Shown here piece after piece: positions 34,872 through 45,760 of a DNA stretch of 64,000 nt. Source of the stretch: Callaeas wilsoni (lineage: Eukaryota; Chordata; Aves; Passeriformes; Callaeidae). The stretch covers positions 45,150 to 109,149 of the forward strand of contig VWPU01009684.1 in the NCBI GenBank assembly GCA_013398955.1. The letters run 5' to 3'. How positions within the stretch are numbered: position 1 is the first letter of the stretch; each line of letters starts with the position of its first letter. The notes beneath the pieces were generated by a model. That model was not told the DNA's origin, did not search any database, and saw only the letters and a program-made list of their open reading frames with translations. Made by a program: the position numbers and the translations under genes.

Positions 34872-35140
34872 AGGATCACAGAATTACAGGATGGCAGGGG
34901 TTGGAAGGGACCTCTGAAGACCATCAAGTCCAAGTCCCCTGCTAAAGCAGGTTCATCTCCAGCAGGTTACACAGCAACACATCCCAAGTGGGTTTTGAAT
35001 ACCTCCACAGGAGTCTCCATAACTTCTCTGGGCAGCTTGTTCCAGTGCTGTCCCACTTCAAATAAGGAAGCATTTCCTCATATTCAGATGAAACTTCCTG
35101 CATTTCAGTTCGTGCCCTCATCCTGGATATTATAACTTAT
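34872..35140 (-). mobile_element. CR1 LINE 3' fragment
   Basis: The + strand shows the reverse complement of a CR1 tail: AGGATCACAGAATTACAGGA, then GGTTGGAAGGGACCTCTGAA, GTTACACAGCAACACATCCC and CTTCTCTGGGCAGCTTGTTC, ending near 35140. It is 5' truncated and noncoding. Confidence 0.9.
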
Positions 35141-38100
35141 TCTTGTACTGGTATTTTCCTACAGCTGCTGAAACGTTGGTGACACCTTCTCTACTAAGTT
35201 AGAGAGAAATCACCTAGAAACACTGTTACTTCTGTTTCTAATGGGTCCTGATAATATCACAAACTCTGCTTTCCTCCTTGAGCAAGAATGCAAAAATTAA
35301 GAGCACCATTGACTTGATGCGTTAGAGGTGTCAGAAAGTCCTGACATGAACCTCACATCCATGTTAGAAAGAATTAGTTTATGAGACATAACTCTATATC
35401 TGTTATCTGTAATGGAGCTGATGTCTCCTCCTGAAAAAAAAATCTGAAGTGTGAGGACACAGGCAGAACTCATGAGGCGGTCTGTAACTGGAGCCTCAAT
35501 TACCACATGGATATGCTGCATTTTTATTGTCTTTGCCAGGTCAGACTCATGGTTTTCTGGGGAAGGTTGCTGTATTAGATCTACATTAAAAAATGCCTCA
35601 ATTAAGTTGTTTACTCACACAACTATTTTTTGTTTGCTTCTGTAGGAGAAGCAAAACAGCTTTTGTTAATGTGATACTTCATCATTAGTCACTCACTGTG
35701 ACTGAGTCTGCTGGCTTGACTTTACTTCACACAAAAAGAACCATCCTGTGATATGACAATACACTTGAGTACTATTACCTGAATTTGGTTTTTTTCTCTT
35801 GCATCTGAGGAACTCAGTGGTCAAATATGTCAATCTTCACTTCCCTCTTAACCATCCTGAGTCATTTAGGTACTATTTACTCTTGCTTTAGTCCATTCCC
35901 ATGGCAATGATCTTTTGAAGATAATAGAGAAAGTCACTTCTGTTGTCTCAAAATCCATTTCCCCAAAGCTGTCTTCTCTCTTTGAGTAGTTTCTTTTTGA
36001 TCTAAGTGCAAGGATGTTCTGTTCACATCACACAGGTATTCTTGTTTCATCAGTGCCATCACAGTGACCTCATGATTTATTTCATGTGTAGCAAGATAAA
36101 GATATGAGGGGAAGATATGTAGCATTAAGTAGGTGTTCAATCAGAGATAACTCTGTGCTACCTTATTAATCTGATGGTCCTTGAGGAAAGAGTTACTGCC
36201 TTTCCTGTGCTGATCCATTTCACATCAGTATTTGGGTTCTACCTGTCCTCCCCCATTTGAGTCATTAATTCTCTTCATCCTTCACAGGCGGATAACCCAA
36301 AATATCTCCAAAATAACCTAAATCTTGGCTGCTGTAAATGAGCCCATCTGCATTCCTGAGGAATATAACTAGTATGAGTCTATAAAAGCTTTTAAAGCTT
36401 TGGAAAATCATTGTATGTAAGGGTAATTTTTATACTTTTTTAAAATATGTGTGTATTTGTGTTTTCCTGATTTTTTTAGCAGAGAGGATGAAGCTTTCCT
36501 GCTTTCTCTAGTTCTGGAGCTGAGGAGAGGTTAGCTCCTGGTTTTGCTTGCAAGACTTAGAAGTCTTCTAACATGTTTTCCTGAAATGCAGGACTGCTTT
36601 TGCATGCATGCAGCTACATAACAAACTCTAATTAAGAGGATTTGCAGACTGCTTCCTTATTTTATTTGCTTTGAGGTGTTTCCGGAGTTTAACAGGGTGG
36701 TTGTTAATGCAGCAGGATTTTTTCTTATTTTTGTATTTTTAAAAGATTTGTTTAGGCGATGAGCTGTTAGTGATTTGTTTACCTTAAATAAATTGTCTAA
36801 TAATGACATTGGTAACTACTCTGAGCATGTTGCTATCTCTCTTGCATATTTGCCTTAAAAAGAGATAATTATTAGCTGTAGAATTAATGATGCAAATGTA
36901 AGGCTCTCCAAGAGGATGCACTGGTGGCTGGAGGGTCCTCAGTTTGAAATAAATTTTTTTGGATGGTTGTAGTTTGTATCCAGCTCCAAGTGGACAGTGG
37001 AGCTGATGCTGGAAACAGACTGTCTCTTTATGCATGACACTGTCTCACATTGGAAATTAAATACTGGGGCAGAGAATGGGACAAAATAGTCTGAGCACTT
37101 GCTATAGACACAGAAAACAGGTCAAATCTGAGTCAGTGAATCAGCTACATGGAATGGATGTGCTCCAGCAGAGCAAATGGAGACACTTCCCAAAGAACTC
37201 GGTGCTGGTGGTCACAACACTCAGCTGGAGAGAGCTGCTACCTGGTTTAAAACTGATAATTCAGATTAGGCAGATGAGGTATTTGAATGTGAGTATTTGC
37301 AGCCTAAATGAGTAGTCAAAACACTCTTTTGAGGTTTGGAGATTTTTTATTTAGACTTAAGTTCATAAATAGCTGCTTAAATGGTTTTCAGAGTTAATGG
37401 GAAGTCTCCCTAAATAGAATGGAAATTAAATCCAGCCAGGCAAACTTGATTTCTTCTTATATGGCAATATAAGTTAATTCACTGAACACCTGGATTGGAG
37501 ATGGCTTTCATGAACACACAGAGGAGCTGATATAATACTGTCTTGATTTTTAATATAGCAGTTTATTGTTTCCCTCTAAAATTCATTGTAGAATATCATC
37601 CACTTGGATAAAAACAGCATTGAGTGGATAACTGCAGATTTTATTGGATTTGTTGAGATGAAGTTTGCTCATAAAATGCCTTATAAGCAGGTTGTGATTC
37701 CATCAGGGTGATTTGTTCTTTAATTTATTCGACTTAATTTTCTGTTTAGAACTGGATTCTGTTATTGTTGCCAGCAGTTATGTGATTAACTGATGCAACA
37801 CGTTTGATCTAGATGAGCTGCTGTAATTACATAAGTCAAAATCAATCACTTTATATATCTTGACTGGAGGAAAACTGCTTTGTTATTAAGAGAAAAACTG
37901 GAGGCCATGGGATAGGGAGAAGGATTTGATGCTCAGGAAGCAACAGTAAATGAACAGGATCAGGAAACTTTTCTTGACCTAAGTGATATCTAAAATGCCA
38001 ATCCCAGACACCATAACCTATTTTTATATCTGTTGTGAGTTCAGGTGTGAAATGAAATCTTCTTTTGCAAATCACTTCTATTGCAGCAGTTTCTCCCTGC

Positions 38101-38438
38101 CCTGATGGGAGTGTTGCCCTTTTTGCTTGGCCTTGAGCACACTGACAGCATCTCCCATGTTTGCCTGGAATAGGGCCCCTCATCCCTCACGTGCTGTATT
38201 AGCTGCAGGGCCTTGGCATTTAGCAGTTGAGCACTATTATTTATAATTAGAGCTTGAGCATGTACAGTGGGCTGTTTAGCCATAAAAAAAATTGTGATCA
38301 CATTCAAGACAGTCATTTACTATTAAGCCTCTTTAGGTGTGTAGAATACTGCAGAGGATAAATGAAGAACAGTCATGGACAGTGACAAATGTTAATTTAT
38401 TTAATTAGTTTGGTGGGGGACATCTCAGAATTAGGAGG
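35141..38438. other. Intergenic DNA, no gene recognised
   Basis: AT-rich sequence without a recognisable coding exon or transposon. The stretch about 37600-37850 is rich in TAATTA/ATTA-like homeodomain cores and looks less degenerate than its surroundings, as a conserved noncoding element might. Confidence 0.55.
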
Positions 38439-39151
38439 TGTAGGGGTTTTAGGAGTTCTCCTTTAGTTTTGTGGGGGTTTTTTTCCTTCTTCAAGAATTT
38501 TCCCCATACATGTTTCTAAGAGGCCGTAATGACTGGACACTTAACGCAAACAAAAGAAGTTATCAGCTTAGGGGCGGGGTGCAGCTGGCCCCTCTCTCAT
38601 TACCTGAGGCTTCCCATGTAGGGGAGAGATACTGTGAGACTGGAGACTGGGAAAAGCAGGGTTGGGGACAGCCCCTAGCTCTCTTGTGCTCTCGCTCTCA
38701 ACTTGGGGAGGAGGATGATCAGAGCTGCCGTTTGGAGAAGGGAATTTGCGACTACCACCATAGTCCAGCTCAGTCCTGCTGCTTCTGCTGTGGGGTGAGT
38801 CTCTGCTCATAAGAGCAGCCTCTGAACTGGGACCTTATTAACACCCACCTTTTACCATCTGCCTGGGTGCCCGATCCTGCCTCTCCCTGCCTTGCTTGGA
38901 GCGGGGCCGCTGCTGCCCCGCTCTGCCGCTTCTTCGGGGCTGCTTCCAGCCTTCGCTACTCTGTAGCCTCGCACCTCCTGCCTGCCGAGACCTCCTGGGG
39001 GTTCCCGCTATGGCTCTAGAGTGTGATACATCTCCTCCACCATCCCAGGGTTTTTTTTTGCTCGTCTCTGCCGTTCCAGCTTGCCGCTCCCGAGAGTCCC
39101 TCTGGGGCACGGGGCTCGGCTGTCCCTGGGGTTTTGTGGGGCAAGCCTCTC

Positions 39152-39181
39152 TCCCGTCCCGTCCCGTCCCGTCCCGTCCCG
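39152..39181. repeat. (CCCGT)n pentanucleotide repeat
   Basis: Six consecutive CCCGT-type units within the GC-rich core of the LTR, about 50 bases before the assembly gap. Confidence 0.85.
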
Positions 39182-39234
39182 GTCACGCCGTCCCTCCTGC
39201 GCTCTCCCCGAGCTCGCGCCGGAGCGCCCCCTGC

Positions 39235-39271
39235 NNNNNNNNNNNNNNNNNNNNNNNNNNNNNNNNNNNNN
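39235..39271. other. Assembly gap (37 N)
   Basis: A run of 37 unknown bases inside the CpG-rich core of the LTR. High GC and the nearby pentanucleotide repeat probably caused the gap. Reading frames that cross it are not reliable. Confidence 0.99.
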
Positions 39272-39890
39272 GCCCTGCGCACCGGGAGCCACCAGCGCCC
39301 CTGCCGGCTGTGACCGGAACTGCGCCAAAGGGGAAAGTGCCTGCGACCGAGACGGCCGTCACTGGGTTCCTGCTTCTGTTTGTTGTTAATGCCAGAGTTG
39401 GTGTTGGTTTTGCCTTGTTATACAGACTAGTAAAGAACTGTTATTCCTATCCTCATATCTTTGCCTGAGAGCCCCTTAATTTCAAAATTATAGCAATTCA
39501 GAGGGAAGGGGTTCACATTTTCCATTCCAAGGAAGACTCCTGCCTTCCTTAGCAGACACCTGTCTCTCATACCAAGACAGGAGGGAAGAAGACCCATTCA
39601 GATAATTTTTGGTTACTGCACACTTTTCCCTGTAAGTAGCTGTCTGGCTCTTTGTGGAAAAGGCATCAGCTCTGCATTTGTGGCCACAAGGTTACAATAA
39701 TCCATAAGCAGAAATCTTTACTGTCCTTTCTTACAAATTTGCAAGGTGTTTCACCTTTTAGACTGCAAAACAGCAGTTTCTCCTTTATTTTGGGGTACTT
39801 CGCTGTGATTTGAGTCCTAACAGATGGACTTAGATGCTCAGATCCTGAGTTCTATTATGAGTCTTCATGAACTAAGCAAAGCCAACAGAG

Positions 39891-40060
39891 AGAATCACAG
39901 AATGATTTGGGTTGGAAAAGACCTCTAAAGATCATCTGGTTCAAGCCCGCTGCCATGGGTGGCAGGGGCACTTTCCACTAGACCAGGTTACTCAAAACTC
40001 TGAAAACTTCCCGGTATGGAACATCCACAACTTCTCTGGGAAACATCCCACTTAGGTGCC
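39891..40060 (-). mobile_element. CR1 LINE 3' fragment
   Basis: The reverse-complement CR1 tail reads AGAATCACAGAATGATTTGG, then GTTGGAAAAGACCTCTAAAG, the CACTTTCCACTAGACCAGGT module and ACATCCACAACTTCTCTGGG. Similarity fades after about 40055. Confidence 0.88.
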
Positions 40061-41665
40061 CCACTAGCCAATACATGCTCATTAGCCACCACCATCCCTT
40101 CCCATCCTTGGTATAGCACACAGATATTCCCTTAGTATAAGGAAAAGCCCTTTAAAATGTCTGTAAAATGTCCACAAATATTTACAAAATGTCATTACAG
40201 TCTCCCTGGAGCCTTTGGCAATTTTGATTTCAGAATTTCTGTGCTATTTAGTGACCTGCATTGTATAAATAGAGGAATAAGGGGTTTTGCCAGGGTTTTG
40301 CAGTGTCTTTGCCATGTCTGGCTTATCCCATCCTTCTGGGGGTATATCGGCATGTTATGATATGATACATGATTTAGGAAGGGAGTAAGTTCTGGCTGTC
40401 CAAAAAAAATAGGTGTCTGTAGCATTCTAAATCCTTATGTTCTCTGAAAGGGCAGCAGAGCTCTGGTGCAGAGAGATTAACATCTATGGAAACAGCAGGT
40501 GTTTTTCACTGGCTGAGGAACAACTGTTTAAAACAAGGCAGGTAATTGCATTCAAGAGCTAAGGTCAAAAGGAGAATTGAATCCTCTGCACAGCTCTTTA
40601 GTGGTGGCTTCATTTGCATCTGTACAATGAGCTGGATAATCTACTTTTTACTGGGGGATGGTTTCTGTTTCGGTTTTGTTTTGTTTTGTTGTGGTTTTTT
40701 TTTAAAAACTGAAGCCATATTTTCTCTGAATACATCTTGACATATAGAAAATCACCAATAGCAAAGGTGAAATGAATGACTTTCCATGGAGTCTGAGCAA
40801 TATAATTCTTATTTAGTCTCCAAAATTCATCCCTGGTTTCCTGATCTAGAAAGGAAAGTTCTGGTTCTTCAGTTTATTCGTCTATTAAAATGAGATGTTT
40901 ATCATAAAAAAATTTCTGAATTCCAAAGTTCCCTATAGCTTTTCACAGAATTACATTTCCTTATGCTGTGTATCAAGGGGAGTCCAGTGTTTCAGAATAA
41001 TATTTATTTTGCTGAGTTTCCAGTGCTTTTGAAACCAAAGATTTGTGTTTTGGGGTTTTTTTGATCACTTGCTATTACAAATGAACACTCTAAAGCTTAA
41101 ACTTTGTTCTCTGAAAGCTGGAAGTGATCTGGAAATGCTAGCTGGCAGAGGTTTGCTGAAGCACTACCACATTGTTAACTCATTTTGAAATACAGAGGAA
41201 AAACATGTATTTTACCTGGTCAGGTCTCAAATATTCTGTTTAGTTGAATGAGAGAGTAAGAGTAAAAAGTAATTTATTTTTTTCTTTAATTCTGCTAAAA
41301 ATGTGGAACAGTGATTAATGAACCACCTGAAAATTTAGAATAATAGGTTTACGTAAAGAAGTTAGTTTGGCTTTTTTTTTTGTTTCCTGTTAAATGCTAG
41401 AAAAAAAAGGAAAGAAAAAACCTGAAAGAACTATTTAATGGGAAATTTAAACATATGCTCACCATATACATTTTGAAAGATAATTTATGATCTAAATTTC
41501 AGAGTGAAGTAAGCAAGCATATGAAGACCACCATGGACCAAACTAAAGAACCTTGTTATGTTTGACCGTTATTTGGAAAATAAAAATACTATTTTATCTG
41601 TTTTATGCCATACTTTTCCAGTGTGACTTATGGCTTCTTTAACACTAGAGCAAGGGTTATCACTT
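40061..41665. other. Intergenic DNA, no gene recognised
   Basis: AT-rich unique-looking sequence between a CR1 tail and a solo LTR. It has short T runs and no supported exon or element. The first ~100 bases could be a diverged continuation of the CR1. Confidence 0.55.
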
Positions 41666-42306
41666 TGTCTTGGGGTGATTCTATGACAATACTGTATTCC
41701 CCATCCCCTGCTTGATCTCTAGTGTACCTTTAAATTGAAAAGGAGGAGAGAGAAGATGAGGGAAGTCTTCAAAGTGTCTCACTTGACCTTGCTATTAGAA
41801 TGTTTACATTCTTTTCTCTCTCAGATCTGACAACTTTTGTTGGTTAGAAGAGTTTACTCTCTAGTTTTTTGGCTTTCAGCTGAGAAGGAGCTGTGATCTG
41901 CCTCAGCGGCTTCTGTTCCTTTTTGGACTGTTTTTGGCTTACTTCTTCATCCAAGACCAGCTACCATCTCCGGACCTGCTTGGTGGGACCCTCCAAGGCG
42001 GATCATTGGACCCTGCCTGGCCGCGCCTGGCCCAGTGTAGGACTGCAGGTTTTACCTACAGAAACAACTCTAAAATCCATAGTACTCTTTTAGGGGATGG
42101 GGGAGGGGTTTCAATATCCTTTTCTGCCCCGTGCCTGTGGGGGACTCTGTTAAATAAATGGTTTTTTTCACTTTCATTTGAGAAATTAGTTTCCTGAACC
42201 CATGGGGGAGGGGCTGCTGGGGCCTGCTTGCCTGGCTGGTAGGAGAGAGAGAGAGAGACGCCCCTTTCAGGTTGTTTCCTCTTGGATTTGTGTCCAAACT
42301 GGCACA
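41666..42306 (+). mobile_element. ERV solo LTR
   Basis: It starts TGTCTTGGGGTGATTCTATG and ends CCAAACTGGCACA. It is flanked by CACTT on both sides (41661-41665 and 42307-42311), a perfect 5-bp target-site duplication. AATAAA at about 42153 lies in GTTAAATAAATGG, followed by a U5-like segment, which fixes the + orientation. At 641 bp with no adjoining gag, pol or env it is a solo LTR. The layout resembles avian ERVL-type LTRs known to me. Confidence 0.88.
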
Positions 42307-42311
42307 CACTT

Positions 42312-45300
42312 CCTTGCTATGTCTTAATTTCTGTCTTCAAACTCCTCTTCAAAATGCAGTTCCCCAAAACAGGTCTCTAATGTTCCTGTAACAGTTAATC
42401 TGCTCCAAATATCTGAGAGAAGACCTTCTGTAGTTCCTAGTTGTGACTGCTCTGTATGAAAAGCTCATGTGTCCTTATATATATGTGTATATATATGTGT
42501 GTATATAAATATATATAGTCAGATGTAACTTGGTACTGCATGAAAGACCATGGAGACTGAAGTGGACTGAAGTAAACAAAATAATTTTGTCAGTATTAAA
42601 CCAAATAAATGAGCAATGAGCATAAAGGCTGTAACAATGCAGGCATAGCAAAAATCCAGGAATACAGAAGAATTCCAAAAGGGTAGAGGCAAGGTGCTGT
42701 AGGAAGCTGCAACCATTTTATATTGTTGTGGCAGAAATGCCTGGGAGATGCTCTATGTACGATATGAGCTCTTCCTGTGCAGCGTAGGAAGCGGTGGCTG
42801 GTGGTGTGGCAGAGCTTTAGACCTTGAGCCGTGGCCAAGGGCGAGCCCGCGGGGAACTTGTGGATGTGGCCTTGGTGACTGAACTGACAAATGAAGGTGC
42901 CAAAAGCATTTGCAGAGCACATCTCCACTTGCTTGTGGAACAGCCCTTTGAAATGGAACAGGAGGGTGTGGTTCCTCTCTAGGAGATGCACCTGACACAG
43001 CTGTGTGTGCACAGGGCTGGTGTTAGATGCATAATGTGTGTGAATTTGCAATGTATCATTTCATGCCACATCAACTATTCGTGTCTTTTTTTGCCTCTCC
43101 ACTTAAGCCCGTGAGTGCTGGAAGCTGTGCTTGTTGCCTGTGTGTTTGAAGGGAGGCTGTGGCAAAGGAGTGCTGGGGTGTGAGTGTTTTCTCCCAGCTG
43201 CAGCTGAGCAGATGCAGGTGCCAGGCAGCAGCACGTGTGTTACAGCTCTGTGCTGCCTGTGCCTGCCTCTCGCTGTGGGTCAGTGTCTCTGAGGGCATAA
43301 AGCCAGCTTCCCTTAGAGTGTGTGCACATGCTGGCTCTTCTCTGCCTGGAAGCTGAACTCCAGGGTTCCCAGAGCGCTGTGAGAAGCAGAAGCAGCAGAT
43401 ACTGGTATCAAGATGGGATGACAACCCAGACCTATGTTTTTTTCAAATTTACAGAGGCATCATTTCTCATTTCCTTGCTTTACATGGTCTCTAAATTGTG
43501 TGGAAATGAGAGAGTGAAAAGCGTATCGTCTCTTTCATAAGTTCAGGTTGGAAGAAACATCCATGACATCTGAACAATAGTACTTCAAAGGAGAGGCTTA
43601 ACAAACGCCTACTGGGCTGCTCTCCATGGATGCAGGAGGAGAGGGCATAATGAGATTTGTGGGCTTTTTAAATGATGAAAGGTGTGTTTGCAATTGAGCA
43701 ACTGCCAATTATTTAAAAGATGAAAAGTAGGCATATTAATAAAGTTGAAACTTGAAAAAAAGACAACAGGGGAATTGAGATTTAAAGAGATACTGGCTTT
43801 CTCTGTTCAATAATGTATTGCTGGTTGGTTGGCCTTTGTAAGGTGACATAGGTGCAGTAACAACAGGATCACGATTCTTTTGCTTAATAAGTGGATGCGA
43901 GCAAAGCATCCTCAGGTCCTCTTTGTGGATAACAGCACTAAAATTATGTGTATGATGAATTGAACCTAAAAGTGTAGCAATTTTTTTGGCCAATTTAGTT
44001 ACAGGTGGCTGGGAATAATTTAAAACCCCTATCCCTATGGCACTTAGAGCTGATAAGCATTGTGTTAAACTTACATGGACAAATCCTCAGGGGTTGTAAA
44101 TCATCAGATTTAGATAATAGCTTTATAAGCATGCACTGTGCAGAGTGTCTGCCAGGGTAAAATGAACAGTGAGCTTGTGAAACCAAATCAGTGAAAATGC
44201 AATTGTTTCAAAGGAAGTTTTCTGATTATCTGTTCATCTTTGACCTATTTTTAAAACAGGTAAAAACCACCATCATTGTGATGTTTTTTTTTTTTTTTGA
44301 GTCTGGTTTTGTGAAGTACAGCAGGTATTTAGGAAACCGACTCTTGTGGTCTCATGTCTGGCACAGAACAACACTGCAGTTAATAAAATGAATTGTATGG
44401 GAAATCATCTGGTGGCGTTGTGGATTGTACCTTTCCCTGTAACGGTTCTTCTGTCACATAAAAATATGTATGTATGCAGTTTGCAGGAAGAATATTGGTT
44501 ATAAATATTTAGTTGGGTTATGGTAGGGAGAGTGCTCCATTCTTAGTGCCACTCTGAGGAATAACCAGGTCCATTAGGAAGGCACCAGCCAACCTTGCCA
44601 GGTATGCAGAAGGCCAGAGGGTAAAATTAATCCTTGTGCAGAAGGTTGGCATGTGGGTCTCGGTGGTATTAGCAGCCATGGGAGAAAGAAAATAGCAATA
44701 AACTAGTTTGGGAGAAATCCTTTGCTTTCCTGGCAGGACTCAAGAGGGAAATACATATCTACGTGTTAGATAACAGGCTGAACACTCAAGCCTGTTGGAA
44801 AGCTAAACCAATAAATATTTGTAACTCACTGCCAAAGTACTGAATAACTCTGTGGATATTTTGAGCCTGTTCTTCAGACAAATCGCTCTGGGAAGATGAC
44901 TGTGCTACAGATAACTTGGGATATTATTTATCTAGGGGCTCCTGGCAGGACTTGGAAAATTATGTTGTGAGAGTTGTCATCTGTTTTTTTTCCGGGAAGA
45001 AAATCTTTTTGTCAGTGAGCTTTGATCTGTTGTAGGATCAGCCTGCTTGGAGAAGTTATGGTGTCGTAAGTAAAATGTGACTTTGTGGCTCCTTTAGTGG
45101 CTTGGTTTTTTCCCATCATGCTGGGATGCCTTTCCAGTGCATTCCTGGCTGGCTACAGGAGCAGTGCAAAGAGGAAGAGCATGGGACTCTGAGGAAGGCT
45201 GCTCTTGATGAGCCTTAAGGTCCATTTGGAAGACCAGGCAATCTCAAAAAGCCGGGAAAGAGAGGAAGGGCAGGGTAAACTTGGTAGTATCCTGGAGTGC

Positions 45301-45324
45301 TTTACCAGTATCTGTTGTGGTGAC
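42312..45324. other. Intergenic DNA, no gene recognised
   Basis: Contains an AT/GT microsatellite at 42474-42518 and a T run near 44285-44299. A longer minus-strand open frame at 42596-43051 (151 codons) has no recognisable domain and no support as a gene. Confidence 0.55.
42474..42518. repeat. TA/TG mixed dinucleotide microsatellite
   Basis: Alternating pyrimidine-purine tract of TATATA units interrupted by TGTG units. Confidence 0.85.
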
Positions 45325-45760
45325 TGAACCAACCACAGTAATGCCCACGGGGCCACATAGCCCAGATAAAGAGGTTTGGTGGGCTGGCTCCAAAGGTTAA
45401 ATGCCCCCCTGTGAGAATGGTTTCTCCCATTGAATTCCTGTGACCTGATGTAGGCTCGGTCTGTCTGATTGACAGTGGACAGACACCCCTTGGATCTCCT
45501 AAGAAAAGGTAGCCAAACCTGTCCTGCCCTTCCCTTCTTCCGATAGGTCACTGCTATGTCATCCCCGCCTCCTTTTCTGTACCCCTTTTAAGTGTATCCC
45601 GAATGCAAGTTCGCTCTCTCTCGTTTGGACCCCTTTGAGGGAGTTTCACAATAAACCCTTGGAATACGGACCAGAGGGCCGCCTCGCTCCTTGACCTCTG
45701 GCTACCCTTGGGCAATCCTTACGCCCCGGGCGCACGTGGCTACGTGCATTTCATCGCACA
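45325..45760 (+). mobile_element. LTR-like element with R/U5 signature (boundaries uncertain)
   Basis: The right half looks like the end of a retroviral LTR: a TATA-like TTTTAAG at 45586, then an initiator-like C/T-rich stretch, AATAAA at 45650-45655 and a GC-rich U5-like segment ending ATCGCACA at 45760. The left edge is unclear. One option begins at 45325 (TGAACC), flanked by GGTGAC against GGTGAG on the right, a 6-bp near-match. Another begins at 45410 (TGTGAGAATGG) without a duplication. No retroviral genes flank it. It could be a solo LTR of an ERVK-like family. Confidence 0.5.

Larger units (their letters stand above)
38439..39579 (+). mobile_element. ERV solo LTR, GC-rich, with assembly gap
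   Basis: It begins TGTAGGGGTTTTAGG and ends CATACCAAGACA. It is flanked on both sides by GGAGG (38434-38438 and 39580-39584), a perfect 5-bp target-site duplication. It includes a CpG-rich core (about 38880-39350) with a (CCCGT)n run and a 37-base gap. AGTAAAGAACTGTTATTCC near 39428 resembles a variant polyadenylation signal, which sets the + orientation with moderate confidence. The length, about 1.14 kb, depends on the true gap size. No retroviral coding region is present, so it is a solo LTR. Confidence 0.85.

Noticed and set aside
38896..39468. 190-codon + strand open frame, longest in the window
   Set aside because: It crosses the 37-base gap, lies wholly in a GC-rich LTR and has no recognisable domain. 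The length comes from GC richness and unknown codons.
42596..43051. 151-codon minus-strand open frame
   Set aside because: Composition and content look like chance: no domain, and an overlapping second open frame in the same region.
45153..45551. 132-codon minus-strand open frame
   Set aside because: No known domain, and it partly overlaps an LTR-like element on the other strand. No splice or start context supports it.
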